In this document: positions 20,412 to 31,265 of the stretch, piece after piece
How the letters are laid out: every line of letters begins with the position of its first letter
How positions within the stretch are numbered: the stretch's first letter is position 1
NCBI GenBank assembly: GCA_903632075.3
Contig: CAHIKZ030000027.1
Location: 665,001-729,000 of the forward strand
Direction: 5' to 3'
Source: Acanthosepion pharaonis
Lineage: Eukaryota; Mollusca; Cephalopoda; Sepiida; Sepiidae
Length of the DNA: 64,000 nt
Made by a program: the position numbers and the translations under genes
Notes under the pieces: generated by a model
Database searches by the model: none
Told to the model about the DNA's origin: nothing
The model's input: the letters and a program-made list of their open reading frames with translations, nothing else

Positions 20412-21589
20412 TAAAGTAATGTTTATGTTGATGCAACGTCACATGTGCACGAAGGAATGGGGTCACTGAGAATGTATATTTAATATCCTTTTGGTATATT
20501 TGTTTGTCCGATTTCATTTAGTTTCCTTGTTCATGTTTCCATTACTTTTGTTACTAAATATCCCATCACTAATACTTCTATCCTTTTCGTTATTAAATAT
20601 TATAGATAAACTAAACGAAGTCAAACATACACTAGTATTTATACATTGAATGGAAACAAACAATACTTTACCTTTCCTAGATATCATGTTAGACCGCAGT
20701 AACAATAACTTAAAACTAAGTGTCCATTACAAATCTCCTAATAAAAATGATCTCAAAAATGACTATTCTCACCATAACAACATAAAATCTGAAATAAACA
20801 TCGGATTCTATTTAACAGTCTTCAATATTTACATGAAGAGGAGAAATACATTGGAAATACTTTCTCGCTCATCCAATACCCTAAATACCTCATATTCAAC
20901 GCGAAACAAAAAGCTCGTAAAATATTTCAAAATAGAAAAGCAGACCTCCCTGGAAAATCTAACGAATAAAAATATATTGTCCTACACAAATACAATTAAA
21001 AAGAATGTATTTAAGCTCAATATAAATTTACAACTAATTCTAAAACAATAAAAAAAATTAAAAATTAATTAATGCAAAACAAAATAATATGCTAAAACTT
21101 GAAGGAGGAGTTTACACTATAACCTGTAATAATTGTCACAAGGAATACATAGGAGAAACCTCAAAAAATTTAAATAAAAGATTACATGGACGCAAAAGGT
21201 ATCTTTTAAAAACAACACAATAAATGCATTATTTGTTTACCGTAATGAGTATGAACATGATATTGATTTTTAAAATACTACTCTAATGGAAAGAGAAAGC
21301 AATTTACTATGACGAAAATGTATATCGAAAGCGCTTAAAATGCTTCATCACCCACAGTAAATTTTCCTTCAGGTTCTTAAAATGTTTCATCTTTCTTGGC
21401 AGATCTTCTATTATCACAATGTCGGATATTTAATAATAAAAATAAGAATATGAACAAAAAGAAAAAGAAACTATATGATATCGGTTAGACTATATACTCA
21501 AAACATATTTAACAAAAATGTTTAATTTAAATTTAAACTCCTCAGTGTTATCTCCAGGAGCATGTGTAGTCGCACCAAAGGTAGACATA

Positions 21590-21632
21590 ACCTTTAGTTT
21601 GATGATGTCCTAAAGGACAAAACGCGTTACTA
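21590..21632 (+). ncRNA. degenerate hammerhead motif (PLE right end)
   Basis: Plus-strand counterpart of the left-end motif: TTGATGA at 21,599-21,605, a perfect GTCC-TAAA-GGAC stem-loop at 21,607-21,618, then AAAAC in place of GAAAC, and GCGTT. Two core positions are changed (first C to T, G12 to A), so it should not cleave. Confidence 0.6.
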
Positions 21633-21660
21633 GAATTTAACATTTTTATATTTAAAATAG

Positions 21661-21834
21661 AATTTTTGTCAAAAATGCTCGATGGATAAATAGAGCGACA
21701 ATATTTTAAAAAATCAATAAATATTCAATGGACTTATTTCATAGACTGTCTCTAGAGTTGTGTGTAATACGTCTCATTGACATATGGTGGTTTGATAAAT
21801 CTGTTGAATTATTACCAGATATATTTATACTACA
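21661..21834. other. AT-rich, nothing recognised
   Basis: Short spacer between the PLE and the next inverted-repeat element. Confidence 0.4.
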
Positions 21835-23634
21835 CAGAACAAACGCTAATCGTAGACTAAATATTTCAAATTTGAAATATGCATCATGCTAGAGTCCTTT
21901 AAGAAAGTGACAAAAAAAAAAATAAAAATTTAGAAGCAGTTAAAAAAAAGATTTTTTTAAACTCTACGAAATCACCAACTGACATAATCAGAAAAATAGA
22001 AACATTTAAAGCATCGTAATGTTCAAATTTACCGATTATTTATTTACTTTATTTATATTATTTATTTAATTTTATATTTTGTTTATTTTATTTAATTATT
22101 TCATATTATTACCTCTCAACAAATAACAAAGTATTTTATACTAACTCTATTTATAATTTTGATTTTCCTTACCTTTCAACCCTAGCAACAGAACAGTCTA
22201 TATCGTACGCCTACGTACGGAAAACTTCAACCAATTAAAACTGCACTAAGCGAAACAATCTCATTGGTTCATCACTGAAAATTCACGTGCAGAACGAAAT
22301 TGTGCCAAAACTCAAGTGAGCCACCTTCGGACTTTCGGGCCTTATAATAAACGCTGACCGCCCCAGGCAGTCAGTAACCAACACCCAAAGAGAACTTGCC
22401 AAAATACTCCACGTCACTCGAAATCACGATTTAACCGCGCAAAGATACATCATCGCTGACTCATTCCCGATCGAAAACTTAATCAACTCTGTGGATATCA
22501 ATTCTCAACATTGCTTATCTAAAGTGAATTATATTCGCTACCTATTAAGTAAACATCAACGTGCGAACGACCTTAAAAGAACATTACATTACAGTTAAAG
22601 GTAGATCACTCTTAAAAACTCCTTCTAAAAAAGACACTTAATATCGACAATTATTAATATCAACACAAACTTAAAAAGACTGTAAATGAACGAACAATTA
22701 CAAAGAGAGACATTCTGAAATCAAAAGACCTCATACACATTTCGCCAACATAACATATATCAATTATCCTGTTTGTATATTGTTTTGAATTGTATATAAA
22801 TGTTATATTAATTTCTAATTGAATATGTCTCGTTCTTAATCGTATTTTAAATTTCGTTTATTTATTTGTTGTGGATGCAGAAAGTCACGCAACCTACACA
22901 AATTTCTTCTGATTCTTTCAAGCATAATTAATAAATTCTGTACGTCCCCAACACATTCATATTCTATTCTATTTGTCTTGAGCTGAAAAACTGATATTCT
23001 GTCTGAGACTTTCCAATGTCTATGGATGTTATTCTTTCATTTGGCATTGATAACAAAACCATTTCCATAATATTTAAAGACTGTTTGAAAAGCTATTAAT
23101 TTGTTCTGTCTAACTCCAATATTGTTGTAGCATAACTACGGACGATAATGGGTTATGTCCCCATTCACATAAATACAGTAGTAAATATTGTATGTTAATC
23201 TGCAGTTGGAGATTTATTGTGGAATTCACTTGACGCACTTCTAGCAGTTGTCTACTTCTTCTATGCACCGCTGGTGAATTTTATGTGTTGTTCTTGTCCT
23301 AAGTATTATCGTTCATTACCAACCTTCGTGTGATTATTCTATTCAGTAACCTTCCCTAGGTTACAACAAATATTAACGAAGTCTCATATTATAAATATTA
23401 TAAGTGTCAACATCTCGAGCCAGTAATTCCTGCGTTTCCTTTTTCACGAGTCCTCTCACATTTAATGTCCCGGATGGTATATTCTTTATATTCGTATGGA
23501 AGAGTTTGAAGAGTTTTAAATAATAAAATTCTCAACTTTTTAACGGTGAAGAACCAGAGAATTCGTTACCTTTTCTAGCGTGGTGCATATTTCAAATTTC
23601 AAATTTGAAGTCTACGATTAGCGTTTGTTTTCTG
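21835..23634. mobile_element. 1.8-kb non-autonomous element with about 55-bp inverted ends
   Basis: The left end starts CAGAACAAACGCTAATCGTA and runs to GCATCATGCTAG (21,892). The right end (23,575-23,634) is its inverse, starting CTAGCGTGGTGCATAT and ending in GCGTTTGTTTTCTG. Similarity is high apart from a short length difference in the AAATTTG part. No reading frame above background lies between them. A TATA/Inr promoter-like pair sits at 22,343-22,373. No target duplication could be matched. Confidence 0.6.
22343..22376 (+). promoter_or_regulatory. core promoter-like pair (TATA + Inr)
   Basis: TATAATAAA starts at 22,343 and TCAGTAA gives a start A at 22,373, exactly 30 bases later, within a GC-richer stretch. 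It may belong to an LTR carried inside the inverted-repeat element. No transcript evidence exists here. Confidence 0.35.
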
Positions 23635-24119
23635 ACCAACTTTAGCTACTATTTCGTGAGATACTTGAAGAGATATAAACCTGAAGAGGGAATCGATTAC
23701 CTAAATAATGAAGGGCTATAAATTTTGCTTCTGAAGGAGAAATAAAATATAATAGTCATTTTTACATTTGGTCTCGTTTCATTTGTTATTTATCGCAGTA
23801 CGTCACTTATAAGAGACTCTGGACGCAGTAAAATTTGAATTCGTCTATTTTCGGAAAGCATTATTATGACTGTGACCTCATTTAGTTTAATTCTTGGTTC
23901 CAGGCTATCTTCCCCTTTGCCGAAAAGATTTCAGCATTCACATGCATGGCCTTGGTGTCTAAATCCGAGATGATCTTCCATTAGTCAGGGAATTGTCTCT
24001 TGAGGCCTATATCTACTCTTTTAGTCACTTCCGTCTTTTTCTACTAAACTCTGTTGGCTATCTCTTTTTCTTTTATCGTTAAGTAATATGCATATAACCC
24101 CTTCCATGTTGTCTGCTAT
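23635..24119. other. unassigned sequence
   Basis: No recognisable gene. The right part may be the decayed linker between endonuclease and RT of the LINE that follows. Confidence 0.35.
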
Positions 24120-25635
24120 CATCTCTAACCTAGATCCATACAAAGAATGTAGACCCGATGGTATCACTGTAATAGTCATTAAGAACTGACCCCTGTTCTC
24201 TCTAAACTGTATAATAAATGCCTCGCTGTCATCGTAAAGTCATCGTCTGTTGTTCCAGTTTTTAAGAACTCTGGTGAATCGTCCGACCCTTCTATCTATC
24301 GGCCTATTAGCCTTCTACTTCTTTTTGAGGAACTACTCGAGGGGTCCTACTTGGGCATTTTCTCAGACAAGCAATATGGCTTTCGTTTATCCAGGTCAAC
24401 TGCTGATGTACTGACGATAACTGTGGAAAGAGTCTATCATGCTCTAGATAAAAACGATGAAGCCCTGGCTGTACCTTTGGACATCTCGAAAGCCTTCGAT
24501 AGGCTTTGGCATACAGGTCTTCTCCACAAGCTGAAAAGTTACTGTGTCTCCGGACAAACTTTTGAACTGATCCAGTTTCTCCTATCAAATACCGAAATTA
24601 AATTTATTCTGAACGGACACTCGTCTATATCCTTTCGTACTAACGCGGGTATCTCACAGGGCTCCTACTCTGTTTTTAATTTTCATTAATGACCTTCCCG
24701 GTGACATCAGCTCTCAATTTGGCTTCTACACTGACGACATAACCATTTACTCCTGCTTCGATAGTAAGGCTGATCAGTCTGACAAGGTCAAAATGGCAGC
24801 CAATGTCCAAAACTACTTCCAGTCAGTCGTTAACTGAGGCAAGAGATGGCGTGTCAATTTTAACTCCTCCAAAACTAAACTTCTCTCCATTAATCATCTG
24901 AAAGACGCCTCCCTGCCTTTCATTAGCATGGCTGATGCTAACCCCCAGGAAAGCGACTCGTTGCGCCTTCTTGGGCTCATGTTCTCTGCTGATATAAAGC
25001 GAAAAGACTATATTGAATCCATTGCTAGGTCAGCTGCCAAGAAAGTTTTTTCCGGTGTGTCGTGCAAGAAAATCTTTCTCTCCAAAATCTATCTTACATA
25101 TCTTCGTCCATACATAGAATATTGCTGCCATATATGGCCCGGTTCTCCTGCTATTTACCTTGAACTCCTAGATAAGATCCAAAGAAGAATCAGCAATATT
25201 ATTAGTTCTGATCTGGCATCTCGGCTTCAGTCACTTACCCACCGCCGTAATGTTGCCTCCCTCTGCCTTTTCTATAAATACTTTCATGGTAATTGTTCGA
25301 ATGAGCTCTTTGCTATGGTATCTAGATTTCATGAATTTAAGTGCACTACTAAACTTTCGTCGAGATCTCAACAATTGATAGTTGAGCTGGCTAGCTGTAG
25401 CCGTATGTTCTATGCTAACAGTTTATTTTCTCGCAGTTTTCGCTTGTGGAACTCTCTCCTGGATTCATGCTTTCCAACCAACTTTAATCGGCAAAATTTA
25501 AATGCACTGTCAATCGCTATCTACTGTCCTCCTGATTACTCTTTGCACTCATTAATGTTTCTATTCCGAATTGCTTCACAACATGTAATCCCTTGCGTCT
25601 TAGTGGCTTTACTTTGTTGCATGGGGTGATACCGA
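24120..25635 (+). mobile_element. LINE (Jockey/CR1-group) RT, 5'-truncated pseudogene
   Basis: The RT fingers start near 24,140 (LDPYKECRPDGIT). RPISLL follows at about 24,300, then QYGFRLSRSTADVL, LDISKAFDRLWH, GISQGS, a frame change with missing bases near 24,665, FINDLP, and the catalytic YTDD at about 24,730. A stop replaces a Trp near 24,836. The frame 24928-25629 holds the C-terminal part with LRPYIEYCCHIWPGSPAIYL and KIQRRI. The order and spacing are those of non-LTR retrotransposon RTs; it is related to the copy at 292-1178. The endonuclease is missing. No poly(A) or target duplication was found at the end. Confidence 0.85.
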
Positions 25636-25989
25636 TTTTAAAAAAATAATGCCAATGTACAGCAGAAATAATGAAATTTGTCGTGTTTGGAGGTCGTCGT
25701 TTGAAGTTTAGAAGCTGTCGTTTGTTGTCGAACAAAAATACAAGTGTTGGTTTGGTTGAGAAAACAGACAAACAATGGAATGGAATGAAAAAAAAAGGAA
25801 ATATTTTATTCTGTTGGGTTATCCTGAAAAAAAATGTGTAAATTCAAGGAATTTTCTTATGATAGTCTCTGCAAAGAATAAAGAAATGATTGAATTTACT
25901 GATGATGAGTTAAAAAGTGGGTGATGAATCTTGTCTAAACTATGTACGAGTGTTTTCGTAACGTTAAGTTTAGTGACCTACCACAACCA
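25636..25989. other. unassigned sequence after LINE
   Basis: No coding signal; possible LINE 3' UTR. Confidence 0.35.
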
Positions 25990-26494
25990 CGGTACTGTGT
26001 AAAAAATAAAAGAAGAGCTGAAAAACGATTTCAAACGGATTGGCAGTTTGTTCAATAAACCATCGGCAAAAGTTCTCCAGTGGTAAATGATCAGAGGATG
26101 AAAGACCGTGCACGCGTTGCAAATGATACGGATACAGGAGCTACTCTTACAGTAACTTCCATATGGTACTATGAGATGTACAACATGCGAGGGACACTTG
26201 ACGTCTACTGATACCTGGATCGTCTTCGACAGCCTGTAGAGTGGGTTATTTGTGGTCAGTCGCACAAGAGGATCTCAGTCTTCCTCGAGCCATAGTTTAT
26301 AATGTCACGGATCCTGTCTCAGCAATGCGATGATAAACAGTAGCAAAGGTTGGATGACTCGGCTGCCTTCGGTCTGGAAACGCAATCTGATACAGCCGTG
26401 CAGCCTCGCGTCCATTACCATTCGCGCAGCAGTATGTAAAAACCATATCTACCTGCTCACGATATGAATATGCTGCCATTGTTAAACGGAACAC
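25990..26494 (-). pseudogene. DNA transposase N-terminal part (DUF4817-type head)
   Basis: The frame 26494-26297 reads YSYREQVDMVFTYCCANGNG, then AARLYQIAFPDRRQPSH and VYHRIAETGS. This is the helix-turn-helix head (DUF4817) that precedes Tc1/IS630-like DDE transposases in many arthropod and mollusc genomes. Downstream on the same strand, in shifted frames, remnants resembling VEDDPGISRRQVS, HSTIWKLL, LYPYHLQRV and FIEQTANP can be read. These fit the second DNA-binding part and the start of the DDE domain. The catalytic part is missing. It is a 5' fragment and cannot be active. Confidence 0.65.
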
Positions 26495-27424
26495 TTCTCA
26501 GTTGACTCACTACTACACATTTTAATCGTCGAAGACAGACTAGCCACAAATGTACACGAATGATAAATATAACCTAGTCTACATGGCAACAGAGCACCAT
26601 CTACCGTAAAATTTCTTCAAACTTAATAACTCAAAAACGAAAGATTTGCGGACATGATTATATGGATTTTTGTCGTTATGTCATGAAGAACCTGTCCCCA
26701 ATTATAACAATTTTATTTTCTTGTAAAAAAAAAAAGTTAAATTTCGTGCATTTTTATGGTCTTTTAGGCTCAAGCGGCGAAGCGACAAGATCTTATGAAT
26801 TTAGTTTTTTTTTTTTTTTTTTTTTTTGAATACTCGGAGGGAGATTTTTACATATATTGGCCAATGGGAATCAAGTTTTTCTAGCACCTAAAAATTTTGA
26901 CTGCAGCCGAATTTTATGACCCCATTGAGAATAAAAAGGACTGCTATCAGCAGTTGGGAGAGGGGAATAACGTTGAAAAGAAAATGGCAGAGCGTCAACG
27001 TCGGACGTGGCAGTTTTTACAAGAGATCACATAAAAGGACAGTCTAGTGAGAGGTTATAAATCTGACGTAACAGATCCAAGGCAGATTCGTACAACAAAC
27101 TTCACACCCCCAAACCTACAAGAATTTGCATGCGTCAAATCCCCTTCGAGCTGAGAGGTCTTTTTTACAGAGACGTTTGGTGTCATTTAAAAGATTGTGC
27201 TTTGTGCCATACTGTGAATTCTCTTACTCCGAGTTTTCACTTATTTTTGTATTTTTGAATTAATATATTTTGTATACGAATCCGTTGGTCTTATCAACAA
27301 TTTTTGATGACTTGTATTTTTTCTTTTTCTGAGTCTAACCTTTTTATTGCCTCCTGAAAGTGTTATCCTGCCTAAAGAGGCGAACAAAAGAAAATTTTTC
27401 TGCAACCGTAGTTTAGTCCTTCTC
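26495..27424. other. unassigned, with poly(T) run
   Basis: 26,500-26,720 may be the terminal region of the transposon whose transposase head lies beside it. A poly(T) run occurs at about 26,805-26,827. Nothing else is recognised. Confidence 0.35.
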
Positions 27425-27665
27425 CAATTTGTAATCATACTTATTGTTGTGTGTGTGTGTGTGTGTGTGTCTGTACGTTTATATATTGGATCGGATTTCC
27501 TACATTTTTCAACCGATTTCAACAAAACTTCACAGGATTACGTAAAATTACGTTGCGGTGGTTCTGACAGCGCCAAAAATTGGAAAAATACAATTGTTTT
27601 TGCACGAAATCAATTTGAAAACACGATTAAGAGTCATCGCGAGAATGAAAGGGGGACAACTCATA
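27425..27665 (+). repeat. partial Helitron-like 5' end, first copy
   Basis: A (TG)n run at 27,448-27,470 followed by GTTTATATATTGGATCGGAT and an ACCGATTTCAACAAAACTT block repeats almost exactly at 27,696-27,775. The second copy is the start of the short Helitron, so this is a related 5' end into which the other element has inserted or which was duplicated. Confidence 0.45.
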
Positions 27666-28116
27666 TCGAGATATACTTATTATAAAACCCAGGTTGTTTG
27701 TGTGTGTGTGTGTGTGAGTTCGTTTATATATGGGATCGGATTTCCTACATTTTTCAACCGATTTCAACAAAACTTCACTTTTTTTCTGGCAGGTAGTGTT
27801 TCTTATTGTCTTGCACACATTTTTCTTTATTTTTACATTCAGAATGCTTTAAAATTCCATTTACAAGACAATTGTTTATAATAAAATTCTATTCAATAGG
27901 TAGACTCATAACGATTGAAAACAATGTTTTTGCTTGAGTTTGGGTTTGACCAATTCGTAAAAAAAAAAAATAAAAATAAAAACTAATTAAGACATGCGTG
28001 TCCGTCAACCTTAAATAATAATTTTTGTCAATTTTATTTTTCAGTCTTTATGATGGTCGATAGTTGATCTATCTCTTACTGTTACATACCCGGGCAACGC
28101 CGGGCTCTACTGCTAG
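27666..28116 (+). mobile_element. non-autonomous Helitron, 451 bp
   Basis: The 3' end shows the canonical signature: a hairpin CCCGG-GCAACG-CCGGG at 28,089-28,104, eight bases, then CTAG at 28,113-28,116 followed by T. The 5' end starts TC at 27,666 preceded by A, so insertion is between A and T as Helitrons do. The body begins with a TATAAAACCC and (TG)n region. No Rep/helicase frame exists, so it depends on another copy. The 3' end is firm; the 5' end is the best of several TC positions. Confidence 0.65.
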
Positions 28117-28951
28117 TTGTCAATAAATGCGTTGTTCCTTTTGAAATTTTGCGCAGTGATCGTCTTGTTTTTTTTGTTTTTTTTTTAAGTTGCGCCTATT
28201 TTTTGAGAGTTGCTGCTTCTACCAACTAAGTTTTTATATCTTGCACAAAAATGTTTGATGTTACTGTAGTGTAGCATAATTTTTATACAATGTTTGTGAA
28301 AGTATTTTTGATACACCCTGTGTATGTGTGTACATATATGTATATTATAGCCGTTCGTGACTGTTGGTTTTTAAATCAGCTCACTCTAAGTAGTTTTTTT
28401 TTTCTCTCTATTAGCTCGTATACCGCATAATCTCAGTTTTCAACAATTATGATTTTTTTTTGCAACCCTATGTTTCTGCGTCATAAATCTATGAACTTTT
28501 GTTCAAATATAATGAGAAAAGTATTAATTTGTTTTAGTTCTTGAAAAAGGTGACCCCCCCTCCCAACCAAACCGAAAAATCGATTTTACCATATATGCAA
28601 TAATGGTAAAAGACCAGTCATTTCAGAAGCTTTATTATTCAACTTGATTATGACGTAATTGGATAGTAGTACTTATGTATCTTTTAACGCATTTAACAGT
28701 TCATGGCAATAGCATAATATACGACCTTACAAATAATCAAAAACAATTTTTTATGGTTCCATAAAGTTCTAGAAGGCTGCAGAAAGTCATAGTACTAGTA
28801 CTACTATACGATTTTGGGGTGGGTGTTGGGGGCGACATTCTTTTAAATAAACTGAATTTAACACTTCTTCATTATTTTTTAAAAACAGTTCATCGAATTA
28901 TGATACAGGAAATTAATTATTTTACGAAGGGTAAAAAAAAATGTCGAAACA
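28117..28951. other. AT-rich, nothing recognised
   Basis: Low-complexity A and T runs only; no gene found. Confidence 0.4.
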
Positions 28952-29185
28952 CTAATATATATAATTTAATTTGCGCATCTGGATGGTGGGAACTTCTGTT
29001 TCATTTTGATGCCAATAATGATATCCACCAACTGATATTGTATCCATTTTACTATATTGATCTGCAGCAAAGTTAATGTGAGCATACAAATCCTTAACTT
29101 CATACAAAGCATAAACACCTGAGGCTGGTGGATAAGGAAGTGTTTCATATGCAGCATTCCAATCTTTTAGAAATAAGTGCTTCAA
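28952..29185 (-). CDS. unidentified reading frame, possible exon or transposon piece
   Basis: I do not recognise this product. The minus-strand frame reads WNAAYETLPYPPASGVYALY, then LYAHINFAADQY and SVGGYHYWHQNETEVP. It looks more protein-like than the surrounding AT-rich background, with balanced residues, many aromatic residues and no low complexity. It ends in a TA-rich stretch giving IYIY-like residues. No convincing splice sites or neighbouring exons were found. It may be a piece of a transposon protein or an orphan exon. Confidence 0.3.
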   Translation of the reverse strand: MKHLFLKDWNAAYETLPYPPASGVYALYEVKDLYAHINFAADQYSKMDTISVGGYHYWHQNETEVPTIQMRKLNYIY

Positions 29186-29207
29186 AGCAATCGTGTTTCG
29201 TTCAACA

Positions 29208-29210
<3 letters not shown>

Positions 29211-29268
<58 letters not shown>
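29211..29268. repeat. (TA)n microsatellite
   Basis: Long pure TA array directly before a hammerhead-like repeat. Confidence 0.95.
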
Positions 29269-29272
<4 letters not shown>

Positions 29273-29450
29273 ACTTCTGAGTCATATCAAGTGATGCACT
29301 TGATAAGGCACCAGAAGTTTTGAAACAAAAAGGCTATTTTTGTAGTGATGTTATAACATTCATATGTTAGTTATCATTTTGAATAAATATTATTTGCTTT
29401 ACTCTGTATTGAGCACTCTTTTAAGAATAGTGTTTTTGGTTATCGGAATT
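29269..29450 (+). repeat. hammerhead-like repeat, degenerate copy
   Basis: The order is CTTGATAAGGCACC, AGAAGT, GAAAC, AAAAAGGCTATTT, then a TGTAGTGATGTTATAAC block and CTCTGTATTGAGCACTC. It matches the minus-strand repeat at 17,176-17,285 and shares the TATTGAGCACT tail and overall layout with the repeat at 48,940-49,110. The core word differs from CTGANGA and no GTC site is present. Confidence 0.5.
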
Positions 29451-30734
29451 TTATTCCATTTGTACCAACCCTGTACTTGTATGTTATAAACAAACCTGGC
29501 CGCCTAATGCACACCATAATAATAAACGCCACGCCTCACAAATTAACAAAGTCCTTTCCCACATTCGGCTGACTTGTGGATTCACTATTCTTTTAAATAG
29601 CAAATTATGTGAAATCGTCCTAAACCCAATTTTCCCTTTCCCCTTCTTATAAGAGACGAAGCGCCTTCTCTTGAAACAATTTCTAAGAGTTTCTTAAATG
29701 TAAAAAAAAAAGTAACTAAATTTTAGTTACTTTTTTTTTTAAAAAAAACTTACCGTTTCTACCCAAAGATTCCGTCCCTAAATTTGAAATAAAAAAAAAT
29801 TAATATTTGCAATATGTCTCTCAGTGAAAAAGAAGAAATTGATTATATTTAAAAACAAAATTAGAAGAAAAGTTTTGTTAACAAAATTAGAAAAGTTTGT
29901 TGACAATGCGACGATAATGGTCACTCAGAAAATTTGGCACGTGCGTTCACAACAAAACCTATGCAAAAAAAAACTGATAGTTTCAATCAATCAGGGGGTA
30001 TAACTCTAGCATAATTTTTATTTATCTTAAATGGACATCCGTAGTTTTGTCGGGGATGATTTTTAGTACATTTTTTGAAATCATAAAAAATTATTTGAAA
30101 ATATCGCGCGTATCACAGATTTTAATAAGCTTTCTAATTTATGATCTATGAAAATAGATCTTTTTAATGAGCAAAAAAAACGAGGTGTAGCTATTCTAAT
30201 TTATTTATGAAATATTTATCAACATTATTATTTTTTATTTAGAAATGAAAAAAAAAGAAAACAATTCTCGTAAAAATTTATTTTTCAACCTAAAAGAATT
30301 TTCACTGCAGACAAAAAAGTCCTTAATATATATTATTGATAAAATCCATTAAAAGCTGTTTTCATAAAATAAATGTCTTAGTTTTCTTGCATTTTTGTAT
30401 TTTAAATTCAGAGCTGAAATTGGGGTTCACGCGCATCAAAATTTTACACGAAATTTACGATTTATATTCCTCAAAGTCTTCTTTATTTAATTAAAAAAAT
30501 AAAATTAGTTACAACTATTCTAGTTTTAAAGTTTTCATAAACTTAAGTAAGGTGGGTATTAAACGTAAAAAAAAAGAAAAAAAAAAATTTTTTTAATAAT
30601 TAAGAAATACTTTGGTCTCTACTCTTATTAATAACATTAAGTTTTTCCTGATAAAACGTTGTTTTTATTAAGTTTGGGGCCTTTTTTCATCAGGGTGTGC
30701 CACTTTTTTGGCGAAAAAACGGACATTCCTAGAT
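29451..30734. other. AT-rich dispersed-repeat sequence
   Basis: No genes. It includes a palindrome of A-run, GTAACTAAA, TTTTAGTTAC and T-run at 29,702-29,740. Between about 30,260 and 30,690 several blocks (AATAAATGTCTTAGTTTT, TTTATTAAGTTTGGGGCC) recur at 38.2-38.9 kb, so this is probably a third diverged copy of that repeat. Confidence 0.45.
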
Positions 30735-31265
30735 GGTTTTAAAATAGAGCTAAGGAGAATTTTTGTGTAAAATTCTGCCTTAAAAATATTTCAAATGTAA
30801 ATTCAATATTGACAAAAATGTTGTTTTCATGGAAAAATTTGACACTTATTCATTCAGTATTTAAAACTAACGTTACTAAAATGTGTTAACTTTGAAAATT
30901 AAACTGGGGAATTTATGCATAAATTCTGCCTTTTTTTTTTTTTTCTTTTTGTCAAAAATTCATGTCTAGTATTTAAGACTGGAGTTAAATTTTGTTAACT
31001 TCGAAATCTTATCGGAGAATTTTTAACGGTAAAATTCTGCCGTTGTTTCTTTAAAAAAATTTTTTTTAATCTATTCACTGCAGTATTTAAGACTGGAGTT
31101 TACTGTGTTGACTTTATAAACTAAACTGGAGAATTTTATGCGTAATATTCTGCCTTTCTTCTCTTAAAAAATTATTTAAATGAAAATCCAGTGTGAAAGA
31201 AAAATCATGTTATCTTCAAAACTAAACCGTAGAGATTTATGAGTAAAATTCTAACTATATTTTAG
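30735..31265 (+). repeat. degenerate tandem repeat, about 4.5 units of 105-120 bp
   Basis: The pattern is CAGTATTTAAGACTGGAGTT, then a TGTTAACTT block, then GGAGAATTTT, then AAAATTCTGCC and a T-rich spacer. Versions recur at about 30,740, 30,850, 30,965, 31,085 and 31,205. The units are 70-85% alike by eye. Confidence 0.65.

Larger units (their letters stand above)
20326..21660 (+). mobile_element. Penelope-like element copy 2 with inverted ends
   Basis: The frame 20650-21051 reads LPFLDIMLDRSNNNLKLSV followed by YKSPN and an SHHN segment, the C-terminal RT block of PLEs. About 21,105-21,200 encodes GVYTITCNNCHKEYIGET and LNKRLH, the GIY-YIG endonuclease core. The RT catalytic palm is not present, so the copy is 5'-truncated. 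The flanks 20,326-20,570 and 21,420-21,660 are inverted copies, each with a hammerhead motif: a good one on the minus strand at the left and a mutated one on the plus strand at the right. PLEs are known to carry hammerhead ribozymes in their terminal repeats, which supports both calls. Confidence 0.85.
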
